Assembly (NCBI GenBank): GCA_963981525.1
Contig: CAXCDZ010000011.1
Span: 1 to 17,140 of the forward strand
Source: CAXCDZ01 sp963981525
Lineage (GTDB): Bacteria > Patescibacteriota > Microgenomatia > UBA1400 > UBA12108
Length of the DNA: 17,140 nucleotides
Reading direction: 5' to 3'
Both the position numbers and the translations under genes were made by a program. The notes beneath the pieces were generated by a model that was not told the origin of the DNA, did not search any database, and was given only the letters and a program-made list of their open reading frames with translations. This document shows positions 1-7,608 of this stretch, one piece after another; position 1 is the first letter of the stretch, and each line of letters starts with the position of its first letter.

Positions 1-505
1 TCCCAATCATCTTGAAACCAAAAGACTGATAAAATTTCTGCACGTGAGCATTCCACTTTGCACCATTAGTTTGCGTGCTAAACACAAACTTTCCTTTAAG
101 ATGTAGGTAACCTAGCTCTCTGTTATGTTTAAGCCATGCACTTAACAATTCTCGCCCAAACCCACGTCTCTGATGTTCCTTCGCAATACTAAGTGACTTA
201 AGATGGAGGCTGTCTATTGGATAGATATCATTACTCTCTTCTTCTCTTTCGTATCCAACAATAAAACCATACACTTCCTCCCTATCCGGACTTAGCATAA
301 TTAGACTATGTTGCCATTTCCCAAGATAGGGCTTGCCACCCTTTTCCTCCATGAGAATGTCATTTACCCCATGACTAGATAATGGGACTAGATTCCAGAT
401 TTCAGTTATTTCCTTCTGGAATTTCTTTGCTAGTTCTTTTGTGAGCGTATATATCGAATAAATCTCTGTTTTTTCTATTTCTTTTGCGCCAGTAAAATAT
501 GTCAT
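1..505 (-). CDS. GNAT-family N-acetyltransferase, C-terminus cut by window edge
   Basis: An open reading frame starts at the ATG at 505 and runs without a stop to the window edge, giving 168 codons (MTYFTGAKEIEKTEIYSIYT...). The segment SLHLKSLSIAKEHQRRGFG near residues 99-117 fits GNAT motif A: a beta strand followed by the acetyl-CoA pyrophosphate-binding Q/R-x-x-G-x-G/A signature, here QRRGFG. The later KFYQSFGFKMIG matches motif B, where GNAT proteins typically end within 10-30 residues, so little is missing. The acceptor substrate cannot be predicted. The gene diverges from the isomerase at 571. A -10-like TATGAT (minus strand, 512-517) ends 6 nt before the ATG and no Shine-Dalgarno is visible, so the mRNA may be leaderless. 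The coding sequence is AT-rich compared with the glycolytic genes. Family assignment is firm; role is unknown. Confidence 0.82.
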   Translation of the reverse strand, partial: MTYFTGAKEIEKTEIYSIYTLTKELAKKFQKEITEIWNLVPLSSHGVNDILMEEKGGKPYLGKWQHSLIMLSPDREEVYGFIVGYEREEESNDIYPIDSLHLKSLSIAKEHQRRGFGRELLSAWLKHNRELGYLHLKGKFVFSTQTNGAKWNAHVQKFYQSFGFKMIG

Positions 506-570
506 GATTGGATCATACTATAATTTCAAGCTATAGATCTTCATATGTGTAATCTGCTAAAATCATAGCC
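506..570. promoter_or_regulatory. divergent promoter region, GNAT gene / sugar-phosphate isomerase
   Basis: This 65-bp gap separates two divergent genes. On the minus strand TATGAT (512-517) lies 6 nt from the GNAT ATG. On the plus strand TAAAAT (558-563), preceded by TGC as an extended -10 would be, lies 7 nt from the isomerase ATG at 571. Both spacings would put the transcription start at or near the A of the start codon. No convincing -35 hexamer is seen. Confidence 0.55.
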
Positions 571-1647
571 ATGACCAATAATTCACTTCTTGATTCACGC
601 GACAAGCTCGCCAAGCTCGACAAGAGCAATGTTTTGGGCAGTATCGAGGCGCTCCCTGATCAGATCCGAGATGCATGGGAACAGACAGAGTCTCTCTCAT
701 TCCCCCCTGACTTCCCCAACGTCAAAAACATCATCGTCTCTGGTATGGGAGGCTCCGCACTCGGTGCACACGTGATCAAGAATTTGTATAAGGACGAACT
801 CACTCTCCCCCTCGAGATCTACTCTCACTACCACCTACCTGGGTACGTCAACGAGGACTCATTGGTTATCCTCTCCAGTTACTCTGGCAACACAGAAGAG
901 GTTCTCGCAGCTAGTGAGCAGGCTATCAAGGTAGGCGCCAAGATCATCGTCATCACAGGCGGCGGCAAGCTACTAGAACTTGCCCTTGAGCATGACTGGC
1001 CACATTATCATATCAACCCCACATACAATCCATCAGGCGAGCCCAGGATGGCCATCGGCTACGCAGTCGTGGGCATGCTAGGAGTCTTTAGTAAGCTCGG
1101 TATCGTTAATCTCAGTGAAAAGGATCTCCTTGATCTCACTGACAAGCTAGAAGAGCTAATCCAAAAACTCTCTCCAGATAGCGTAGACGGAAACATGGCC
1201 AAACTCTTGGCCTACCACGCTTTCGACAAGATGCTCATTCTCTCAGGCGCTGAGCACCTGATCGGAGCAGTCCATGTCACTAATAACCAGCTCAACGAAA
1301 ACGCCAAACTCCTCACAGCCGAGTGGCATCTTCCCGAGTTTAACCATCACTACCTAGAGGCTCTTACTAATCCCAGCAAACTCCGCGAGGACACTCTTTT
1401 CCTGCTCTTTAACTCACATCTCTACATGCCAGAGGTTACCAAACGAGTCCACCTCACTGCCGACGTGATCAAACAGGCGGGTTTCGACGCCGAAGTCATC
1501 GAGGCCACAGCCAGCACCAAGCTAGAACAAGTTTTTGAGATCATTACGCTCGGCTCCTTCCTCAACTTCTATCTAGCTATGCTCTATCAGCTTGATCCAG
1601 CTCCGATCCCCAACGTCGATCACTTCAAGTCCGAGATGGCAAAGTAA
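571..1647 (+). CDS. bifunctional phosphoglucose/phosphomannose isomerase
   Basis: 358 aa, the usual length of the bifunctional PGI/PMI family found in archaea and many small bacterial genomes. It would interconvert glucose-6-phosphate or mannose-6-phosphate with fructose-6-phosphate in the cytoplasm, at the top of glycolysis and the entry to mannose-containing glycans. A sugar isomerase (SIS) domain is visible: GMGGSALG at 58-65 and SYSGNTEE at 103-110 form the phosphosugar-binding loops. SGEPRMAIGYAV near 154-165 and the NENAKL...LPEFNHHYLEAL stretch near 243-265 are typical of the bifunctional branch rather than of classical PGI. No Shine-Dalgarno precedes the ATG; TAAAAT ends 7 nt upstream. 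The stop codon is followed immediately by a 23-nt palindrome belonging to the adjacent transposase unit, which may have separated this gene from the downstream glycolytic genes. Confidence 0.9.
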   Translation: MTNNSLLDSRDKLAKLDKSNVLGSIEALPDQIRDAWEQTESLSFPPDFPNVKNIIVSGMGGSALGAHVIKNLYKDELTLPLEIYSHYHLPGYVNEDSLVILSSYSGNTEEVLAASEQAIKVGAKIIVITGGGKLLELALEHDWPHYHINPTYNPSGEPRMAIGYAVVGMLGVFSKLGIVNLSEKDLLDLTDKLEELIQKLSPDSVDGNMAKLLAYHAFDKMLILSGAEHLIGAVHVTNNQLNENAKLLTAEWHLPEFNHHYLEALTNPSKLREDTLFLLFNSHLYMPEVTKRVHLTADVIKQAGFDAEVIEATASTKLEQVFEIITLGSFLNFYLAMLYQLDPAPIPNVDHFKSEMAK

Positions 1648-1670
1648 CCTACAGGGCCAGGCCCTTTAGG
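1648..1670. repeat. 23-nt REP-like palindrome, copy 1
   Basis: CCTACAGGGCC, a central A, then GGCCCTTTAGG: two 11-nt arms pair with one mismatch. The copy fills exactly the space between the isomerase stop codon (1645-1647) and the transposase stop codon (1671-1673, minus strand). Read on the minus strand, GTAG from the transposase stop directly precedes the hairpin and another GTAG lies near its 3' end; GTAG is the tetranucleotide used by E. coli RAYT at REP hairpins. Besides marking a transposon boundary, the palindrome could act as a weak bidirectional RNA hairpin between the convergent genes. Confidence 0.85.
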
Positions 1671-2345
1671 CTACATATCCATCATTTCTTCATAAACAGT
1701 TTCTAGGCCACCCGTCTCCTCAACAAAAGCTCGATAAGTATCTCGTGAATTCCTTCTCGAGAAATAGCTCAACACATCTTCAGTTTTCACCCAGCTCTGA
1801 CTAAACAGGCCTAGATAGTTTCCATATGACGAATACTTATACGACTGCAAACCTACAGGGCCAGGCCCTTTAGGTAATATTTCAAGCGGATTTCTATGGA
1901 TGTATTTTGTAATATATGTAAATTGCCGCTCATCCATAACTCTCACAGTCTTATATCTACTCTGAAACAGCCCTCCCACTCTCATATATTTTTTATTAAA
2001 ATACATCACGTATCTCTGTGTCAAAGACTGCATGAATGATGCCATGCCTCTATCAGAAATTTGGCGAATAAATATATGAAAATGATTAGGCATTAAACAA
2101 TATGCAATCAACTCAATTTCATCGACATAGTTATTTGGCGATTGTGAGGGTGGTATAGTTCTACCTGATGGGTCTTTCAGCTTGTTCCCCTGCATATTCG
2201 GCGGGCTCAAATACAACTTCATGTATCCAATAAATGTCTTGTAATCCATCTCATCCATGAATATTGTTCGTTTTTCTACTCCACGATTATAAATATGATA
2301 GTATCCGTCAGCTCCATATTCTTTTCGACTATTCTTCTGTGGCAT
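1671..2345 (-). CDS. REP-associated tyrosine transposase (RAYT, Y1/HUH nuclease)
   Basis: 224 aa with the signatures of the Y1 transposase family related to IS200 TnpA. YHIYNRG at 16-22 is the usual N-terminal strand, MPNHFHIFI contains the metal-binding H88-x-H90 (HUH), GGLFQSRYK at 124-132 is a family motif, and YITKYIHRNP carries the candidate nucleophile Tyr148. Such enzymes nick single-stranded DNA at hairpins of REP elements. The ATG at 2345 is supported by GGAG 5 nt upstream. The gene is flanked by REP-like palindromes at 1648-1670 and 2361-2383, and a third copy (1852-1874) lies in frame and encodes P158-G165, between the tyrosine helix and the YKYSSY motif. The coding sequence is AT-rich relative to its neighbours and runs opposite to the glycolytic genes, consistent with insertion. 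All recognised catalytic residues are present, so it may be active. Confidence 0.9.
   Translation of the reverse strand: MPQKNSRKEYGADGYYHIYNRGVEKRTIFMDEMDYKTFIGYMKLYLSPPNMQGNKLKDPSGRTIPPSQSPNNYVDEIELIAYCLMPNHFHIFIRQISDRGMASFMQSLTQRYVMYFNKKYMRVGGLFQSRYKTVRVMDERQFTYITKYIHRNPLEILPKGPGPVGLQSYKYSSYGNYLGLFSQSWVKTEDVLSYFSRRNSRDTYRAFVEETGGLETVYEEMMDM
1852..1874. repeat. 23-nt REP-like palindrome, copy 2, inside the transposase gene
   Basis: Identical over all 23 nt to copy 1 and in the same orientation, but within the transposase coding sequence, where it encodes P158-G165 (KGPGPVG core) in the reading frame used. Related proteins usually run directly from the NP motif to the SSY motif at this point, so the surrounding segment looks like a small loop insertion. 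Confidence 0.85.
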
Positions 2346-2360
2346 ACATTCTCCAGCTTA

Positions 2361-2383
2361 CCTACAGGGCCAGGCCCTTAAGG
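2361..2383. repeat. 23-nt REP-like palindrome, copy 3
   Basis: Same orientation as copies 1 and 2 with a single substitution near the 3' end (CCCTTAAGG instead of CCCTTTAGG). It sits just upstream of the transposase Shine-Dalgarno, so the transposase gene is bracketed by copies 1 and 3. The unit 1648-2383 is therefore the likely mobile module. Confidence 0.85.
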
Positions 2384-2406
2384 GGTTTACTTACTCCAAT
2401 ATATAC

Positions 2407-2420
2407 CATAATATGTATCC
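2407..2420 (+). promoter_or_regulatory. -10-like element of ppsA, leaderless spacing
   Basis: CATAAT (2407-2412) ends 8 nt before the ppsA ATG. No Shine-Dalgarno lies between. This is one of a recurring set of -10-like hexamers placed 6-9 nt before start codons in this window. A -35 is not evident. Confidence 0.45.
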
Positions 2421-4733
2421 ATGACTGCCCAGTCCAAATACACACTCTGGTTCAAAGAAATCAACAAAGACGACGGCGCGCGCGTTGGTGGCAAAGGCGC
2501 TAACCTCGGTGAGATGACCCAGGCAGGATTCCCCGTTCCAGAAGGCTTCGTGGTTACCTCCGCCGCCTATAACAAACACATCGAGGACAACCACCTCACT
2601 CCCAAGATCAGGGCCATTCTCAAAGGTCTCAAAGTCGAGGATCCAACCGCACTTAACAGAGCCAGTGCCGCAGTCCAAAAACTCATCGAAAAAGCCCCCA
2701 TCCCACCTGAGATCGAGAAAGCAGTCTTTGCCGCCTATGACAAGCTTGGTAAGGATCCATACGTCGCTGTCCGTTCCAGTGCTACCGCCGAAGACCTCCC
2801 CGAAGCCTCCTTCGCTGGCCAACAAGAAACCTATCTTAATATCCAGGGAGATAGCTCCCTTATTCTCCACGTCAGAAAGGCCTGGGCCTCACTCTTTGAG
2901 CCACGCGCCATCTACTACCGGGAGAATCAGGGTTTCGACCATTTCTCAGTCTCACTTGCTGTTCCTGTTCAGCGCATGGTCCAGAGCGACGTCGCTGGCA
3001 TCATGTTCACGATTAACCCAGTCACTAATGACAAGGGCAACATCGTTATCGAAGCTATCTGGGGTCTTGGAGAGCGCATTGTCCAGGGCACAATCACGCC
3101 TGATCACCACGAAGTCGACCGACAATCATGGAATATAACCAACACCGAGACTATCGACCAAAAGGTCGAGATGGTCAAAAAACACGGCAGAACATTTGAC
3201 GCCAAAGTACCACGTAGTAGGGTAGGCAAACGCAAGCTCACAGACAAACAAGTCGTAGAAGTCGCCAAAATGGGCAAAAAACTCCACCAACACTACTTTT
3301 TTCCCCAGGACATCGAGTGGGCTATTGAAAACGGCAAGCTCTACATCGTCCAGACTCGCCCGATCACCACTGTCAAAGCTACCACTGACAAAGTCGCCGC
3401 ACAGGGTAAGAAGTCCAAGTCAGACAATCCCAAGGGCAAGTTAATACTCGAGGGTCAGGTTGCCTCACCAGGTATCGCCACCGGCATCGTCAACATTCTC
3501 AAATCAGCTCGTGACATCCGCAAGGTCAAGCACGGAGACATCCTTGTCACTGACATGACCACTCCCGACTTTGTTCCTGCCATGAAAAAGGCCGTCGCCA
3601 TCGTCACTAACAAGGGCGGTCAGACCAGCCACGCCGCAATAGTCTCGCGTGAGCTCGGTGTCCCCTGTATCGTCGGTAGCAAGACCGCCACCAAAGCTCT
3701 CAAGCAGGGTAAGGTCGTCACAGTTGACGCTACAGAAGGCAAAGTCTACGCCACTAACCTCAAGCCAAGCAGCGTCAAATACCAACCTGTAGTCAAGGAA
3801 TATCACGCACCATCTGGTCCAGTCAAAAAAACAGCCACAAAACTCTACCTCAACCTTGGCGAGCCCGATCTTGCCGAGGATCTAGCCAAGCGCAACATCG
3901 ACGGGGTAGGACTCCTGCGAGCTGAGTTTATGATCGCCGCACTCGGCATTCATCCCCGCAAACTCATCGCTGACAAAAAAAGCCACCTCTTTGTCAATCA
4001 ACTAGCAGACGGACTAGAAAAAGTCTGCAAAGCATTTGGCGAACGTCCAGTCGTCTACCGAGCCACCGACTTCAAGACCAACGAGTACTCCCACCTCAAA
4101 GGTGGCAAGCAGTACGAACCAGACGAGCCCAACCCCATGCTGGGTTTTCGTGGAGCGTACCGTTACATCCACGACTCAGATGTCTTTGAGCTCGAGCTAG
4201 AAGCTATCAAAAGAGTCAGGAACAAGCTAGGTCACAAAAATCTCCACCTTATGATTCCCTTCGTCCGCAACGTTAACGAGATGAAAGAAGTCAAAAAAAT
4301 CATTCTCGCCAACGGCCTCTCACGCAACGGCTCATTCCAACTCTGGATGATGGTCGAGATCCCAGTTAACGTCATCTTGCTAGATGACTTTATTAACGTC
4401 GGGATTGATGGCATCTCAGTCGGCACCAACGACCTCACCATGCTTATGCTCGGCACTGATCGCGACAACGAAACAGTCGCCTCAGACTACGACGAGCGCA
4501 ACCCTGCGGTCCTATGGGCACTCGAAACCATCCTCAAAACAGCCCACCGTCGAGGTGTCACAGTCTCAGTCTGCGGCCAGGCCCCTTCCACATATCCCGA
4601 AGTTGCCGAGTTCCTGGTCAAACATGGCACCACCTCAGTCTCTGTCACTCCAGATGTGATCGACAGGACTCGAGATCTGATTTACGAAACAGAAAAAAAA
4701 CTAGCTACTCGCAAACTAAGAACTAAGAACTAA
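2421..4733 (+). CDS. ppsA: phosphoenolpyruvate synthase (pyruvate, water dikinase)
   Basis: 770 aa, close to the usual size of about 790. The enzyme couples ATP to AMP plus phosphate with pyruvate-PEP interconversion. The N-terminal ATP-grasp domain shows GGKGANLGEM near residue 24, AVRSSATAEDLPEASFAGQQETY near 115-137 and GLGERIVQGTITPDHH near 215-230. The central swivelling domain has GGQTSHAAIVSRELGVPCIVG with the phosphoryl-carrier His404. The C-terminal TIM barrel has GVGLLRAEFM, NPMLGFRGAYRY, EIPVNVILLDDF, GTNDLTMLMLGTDRD and VCGQAPS with the conserved Cys718. The lysine-rich linker after about residue 315 separates the ATP-grasp and central domains. It is followed 14 nt later by eno and then gpmI, presumably one transcript, so it may serve gluconeogenesis or, run in reverse, the last step of glycolysis. 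The C-terminus is encoded by a 7-nt tandem repeat. Confidence 0.93.
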   Translation: MTAQSKYTLWFKEINKDDGARVGGKGANLGEMTQAGFPVPEGFVVTSAAYNKHIEDNHLTPKIRAILKGLKVEDPTALNRASAAVQKLIEKAPIPPEIEKAVFAAYDKLGKDPYVAVRSSATAEDLPEASFAGQQETYLNIQGDSSLILHVRKAWASLFEPRAIYYRENQGFDHFSVSLAVPVQRMVQSDVAGIMFTINPVTNDKGNIVIEAIWGLGERIVQGTITPDHHEVDRQSWNITNTETIDQKVEMVKKHGRTFDAKVPRSRVGKRKLTDKQVVEVAKMGKKLHQHYFFPQDIEWAIENGKLYIVQTRPITTVKATTDKVAAQGKKSKSDNPKGKLILEGQVASPGIATGIVNILKSARDIRKVKHGDILVTDMTTPDFVPAMKKAVAIVTNKGGQTSHAAIVSRELGVPCIVGSKTATKALKQGKVVTVDATEGKVYATNLKPSSVKYQPVVKEYHAPSGPVKKTATKLYLNLGEPDLAEDLAKRNIDGVGLLRAEFMIAALGIHPRKLIADKKSHLFVNQLADGLEKVCKAFGERPVVYRATDFKTNEYSHLKGGKQYEPDEPNPMLGFRGAYRYIHDSDVFELELEAIKRVRNKLGHKNLHLMIPFVRNVNEMKEVKKIILANGLSRNGSFQLWMMVEIPVNVILLDDFINVGIDGISVGTNDLTMLMLGTDRDNETVASDYDERNPAVLWALETILKTAHRRGVTVSVCGQAPSTYPEVAEFLVKHGTTSVSVTPDVIDRTRDLIYETEKKLATRKLRTKN

Positions 4734-4737
4734 GAAC
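4714..4737 (+). repeat. tandem heptamer AACTAAG, about 3.4 copies
   Basis: Three full copies of AACTAAG (4714-4734) plus AAC. They encode the last residues of PpsA and contain its TAA stop in the third copy. Because 7 is not a multiple of 3 and the unit contains TAA, the array offers stops in different frames, so copy-number slippage would only change the tail by a few residues. Confidence 0.8.
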
Positions 4738-4747
4738 AATTATTGTT

Positions 4748-6004
4748 ATGCCCAACATCTCTCGCATTATTGCTCGCGAAATCCTCGACTCACGAGGCAA
4801 CCCAACCATAGAGTGTTCCGTCCTCGCTGATTCTGGCCACTTTGGCACTAGCTCCGTCCCCTCAGGTGCCTCAACTGGCGCAAACGAGGCAGTCGAGCTC
4901 AGAGATGGTGACCAGACTCGTTATAATGGACTGGGAGTACTCACGGCAGTTAATAACATCAACTCCCTCATCGCAGACAAGCTCACCGGCCACGACATCA
5001 CTGATCAAGAAGGTATTGATCAGGCCATGATCTCCCTTGACGGCACTCCCAACAAGGCCAAGCTCGGCGCCAACGCCATCCTCGCCGTCTCGATTGCCGC
5101 GCTCAAAGCAGCAGCCAGTGCAGCAGGTTTGCCGCTCTATCAATACCTTCATACTCGCTATCGCCCTAACGCTAAGTTTCAGCTCCCCGGACCGATTTTT
5201 AACCTGATCAACGGTGGTAAGCATGGCGGAGGCAATCTCGATTTTCAGGAGTTTCAGATTATTCCCTCTACTCGTTTCCCATTTAGTCAGGCTCTCCAAC
5301 TAGGCTCCGAGATCTACCACGCACTCAAGAAGGAGCTGATCCACCGTAACGCCATCCACTCGGTAGGGGACGAGGGAGGCTTTGCCCCTAATCTCTTTAC
5401 CAACGCCGACGCACTCGAATTACTCACCGTAGTTATCAACAACTCCCGTTACCAGCTTAACCAAGATGTCTTTCTTGCCCTCGACGTTGCTGCTGACTCT
5501 TTTTTCAAGGATGGCAAGTATGTCGTCAAAGACTCCCCAAAACCTCTTGACTCAACAGGCATGATCAACCTCTACCAAGAACTCCTCAAAGAATACCCAC
5601 TCTTTGCGATCGAAGACCCTCTCAACCAGGATGACTGGGCTGGTTGGCCCAAGCTAAAGGATAGTTTACCCGGTAGCACGCTCCTTATCGGTGATGACTT
5701 TATCACCACTAATCAGAAACAGCTCCAGCGCGCAATCGAGAAAAAAGCCTGTTCCGGAGTGATCGTCAAACCCAACCAGATTGGCACTGTCTCAGAAACC
5801 ATCGAACTCATCACCCTAGCTCAGAACAACAACATCTTCACTATCGCCTCCCACCGCTCAGGGGAAACCAACGACACCTTTATCGCAGACTTCGCGGTTG
5901 GCCTAGGCACCAACTTCGCCAAGCTCGGCGCCCCAGCTCGCGGAGAGCGCGTCATCAAATACAATCGACTCCTCGAAATAGAATCACATCTAACCTCCCA
6001 ATGA
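4748..6004 (+). CDS. eno: enolase
   Basis: 418 aa, slightly shorter than the usual 425-435. It dehydrates 2-phosphoglycerate to PEP. The N-terminal domain has REILDSRGNPTIE at 10-22 and GASTGANEAVELRDGD at 40-55. In the barrel, NGGKHGGGNLDFQEF holds His159, VGDEGGFAPN holds the catalytic Glu209, Mg ligands are predicted at Asp246, Glu289 (FAIEDPL) and Asp316 (IGDDF), the catalytic base is Lys341 (VKPNQIGT), and SHRSGET at 369-374 plus GAPARGERVIKYN close the site. The NGGKHGGGN loop differs from the common NGGxHAxNN form, but the recognised catalytic residues are retained. No Shine-Dalgarno precedes the ATG. The stop codon overlaps the gpmI start (ATGA), so translation of gpmI is probably coupled. 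Confidence 0.96.
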   Translation: MPNISRIIAREILDSRGNPTIECSVLADSGHFGTSSVPSGASTGANEAVELRDGDQTRYNGLGVLTAVNNINSLIADKLTGHDITDQEGIDQAMISLDGTPNKAKLGANAILAVSIAALKAAASAAGLPLYQYLHTRYRPNAKFQLPGPIFNLINGGKHGGGNLDFQEFQIIPSTRFPFSQALQLGSEIYHALKKELIHRNAIHSVGDEGGFAPNLFTNADALELLTVVINNSRYQLNQDVFLALDVAADSFFKDGKYVVKDSPKPLDSTGMINLYQELLKEYPLFAIEDPLNQDDWAGWPKLKDSLPGSTLLIGDDFITTNQKQLQRAIEKKACSGVIVKPNQIGTVSETIELITLAQNNNIFTIASHRSGETNDTFIADFAVGLGTNFAKLGAPARGERVIKYNRLLEIESHLTSQ

Positions 6005-7608
6005 GCAAGAAAAAAGTAGCCCTCCTCATCCTCGATGGTTGGGGTATCGGTCCAGATTATGAGGGCAATGCAATTAACAATGCCAAGACCCCCACACTAG
6101 ACATGATTAGTCATGCCTTTCCTCGCACACAGCTGCAGGCTTCCGGTCAGGCAGTTGGTCTCCCAAAAGGCGAAAGTGGCAACACAGAGACAGGTCACTT
6201 AAATATCGGGGCAGGGCGAGTGGTCTATCAGGATCTTCCCAGGATCAACATGAGCGTATCCTCAGGGGACTTTTTCAAGAATGAGGCCTTGCTCAAAGCC
6301 GTCAATCATCAGAAAAAGCACGACTCCAACCTCCATCTTATTGGCATGATTGGCCAAGGTGGAGTCCACTCAGTCAACGAACATCTCTACGCACTTCTCC
6401 GGCTCGCAAAAGAGCAAAAGGTTAGTAAGCTCTACCTCCACCTCATCACTGACGGGCGTGACTCAGCTCCTGCCTCGGCCATCAACTATCTCCAAGAAGT
6501 CCAAAAGGAAATTAGTGATATCGGGGTAGGGGAGATCGCAACCGTCATAGGTCGCTACTACGCCATGGATCGTGACAAAAGATACGAGAGGACCCAGGTT
6601 GCCTACGATGCTCTCGTCGGGGGAGTGGGCGAAAAATCCGCAGATCTACTATCCACAATCAAGTCTCGCTACAGCAAAAAAGAAAACGATGAGTTCCTAA
6701 GACCCATCATTACCAATAGTCCCAGAATCAGCACTAACGACTCAGTCGTCTTCTACAACTATCGCATAGACCGCCCCAGGCAGCTCACAAAAGCTCTCAC
6801 TCTTAATGACCAGGAATTTGCGACCCATATTGACTCATTTGATCCCAACGCAATCAAGTACCAGCCATCTCACCTAGAAGACTTGAGTGTCAGCAAGTTA
6901 TTCTCTAGGCCCAACAGGCCAGAGAACCTATTATTCGTGACCATGACCGAGTACGAAAAAGATCTCCCAGTCGAGATTGCCTTTCCTCCCGAATATGTCG
7001 ATATGCCACTCTCCAGAGTTATCGCCCTTAGCGGCAAAAGACAGCTCAAGCTAGCAGAGTCAGAAAAAGAGCGTTTCGTTACCTACTACTTTAACGGCCA
7101 GCGCGAGCTCAAGTTCCCTGGAGAAGACGTGAATATTACCTCTAGCCCCAAGGTACCCACCTATGACCTCCAACCAGAAATGTCAGGACGTGAACAAACC
7201 GACAAACTCCTCGCTGCCATCCGTGGCAATCGATATGACCTCATCGTCATCAACTACGCCAATCCTGACATGGTCGCGCACACCGGCGACTACCAGGCAA
7301 CCATCAAGGCGTGCGAATTTGTTGACTCCTGGATCAAAGAGGTCTATCAAGAAGCAATCAAGCGTGATAACCTCACTCTCCTCATCACTGCAGATCACGG
7401 CAACGCAGAAGAACTCATCAACCTAAAGACGGGCGAAATAGACACCGAACACTCCAACTTCCCAGTCCCTTTCTATCTGGTTAGTAAGGAGTTTCACAAT
7501 AAATCCAAAAAACTTAAACGAGGAGTTCTTGGAGACATCGCCCCCACTATTCTCAAAATCATGGGCATCAAAAAACCCAGCAGTATGGCTGGTCGTAGCC
7601 TGATCTAG
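6001..7608 (+). CDS. gpmI: 2,3-bisphosphoglycerate-independent phosphoglycerate mutase, Thr in place of the catalytic Ser
   Basis: 535 aa; the family is typically 505-550. It interconverts 3- and 2-phosphoglycerate through a phospho-enzyme intermediate. Alkaline-phosphatase-fold motifs are present: LLILDGWG with metal ligand Asp12, GNTETGHLNIGAGRVVYQDL at 60-79, LITDGRDSAP, GRYYAMDRDKRYERT (phosphoglycerate-binding arginines), FYNYRIDRPRQL, SPKVPTYDLQPEMSG, NYANPDMVAHTGD, TADHGNAEEL and TEHSNFPVPF. The canonical motif is GNSEVGH with phosphoserine-62; here Thr62 occupies the nucleophile position. Thr is used as nucleophile by other members of the superfamily, so activity is plausible, but this is unusual. 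Thr64 also replaces the usual Val, so the motif as a whole is GNTETGH. The gene overlaps eno by 4 nt and ends tail-to-tail with rsmI, sharing a CTAG in which each strand encodes a TAG stop. Confidence 0.94.
   Translation: MSKKKVALLILDGWGIGPDYEGNAINNAKTPTLDMISHAFPRTQLQASGQAVGLPKGESGNTETGHLNIGAGRVVYQDLPRINMSVSSGDFFKNEALLKAVNHQKKHDSNLHLIGMIGQGGVHSVNEHLYALLRLAKEQKVSKLYLHLITDGRDSAPASAINYLQEVQKEISDIGVGEIATVIGRYYAMDRDKRYERTQVAYDALVGGVGEKSADLLSTIKSRYSKKENDEFLRPIITNSPRISTNDSVVFYNYRIDRPRQLTKALTLNDQEFATHIDSFDPNAIKYQPSHLEDLSVSKLFSRPNRPENLLFVTMTEYEKDLPVEIAFPPEYVDMPLSRVIALSGKRQLKLAESEKERFVTYYFNGQRELKFPGEDVNITSSPKVPTYDLQPEMSGREQTDKLLAAIRGNRYDLIVINYANPDMVAHTGDYQATIKACEFVDSWIKEVYQEAIKRDNLTLLITADHGNAEELINLKTGEIDTEHSNFPVPFYLVSKEFHNKSKKLKRGVLGDIAPTILKIMGIKKPSSMAGRSLI
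6524..6531 (+). repeat. GGGTAGGG octamer (KOPS-like), within GGGGTAGGGGAG
   Basis: Exact match to the E. coli FtsK-orienting consensus GGGNAGGG. The identical 12-mer occurs again at 12562-12573. All four GGGTAGGG copies in the window are on the + strand. Function here is unproven; in gpmI it encodes part of GVGE. Confidence 0.3.

Noticed and set aside
2391..2870. Minus-strand frame of 159 codons opposite ppsA
   Set aside because: It is a shadow of ppsA codon bias; the overlapping plus-strand frame has clear PEP synthase motifs.
4572..4590. GCGGCCAGGCCCCTT in ppsA resembles the core of the REP palindrome
   Set aside because: It encodes the conserved CGQAPS active-site motif, lacks the outer arms (CCTA/TAGG) and cannot form the same hairpin; coincidental.
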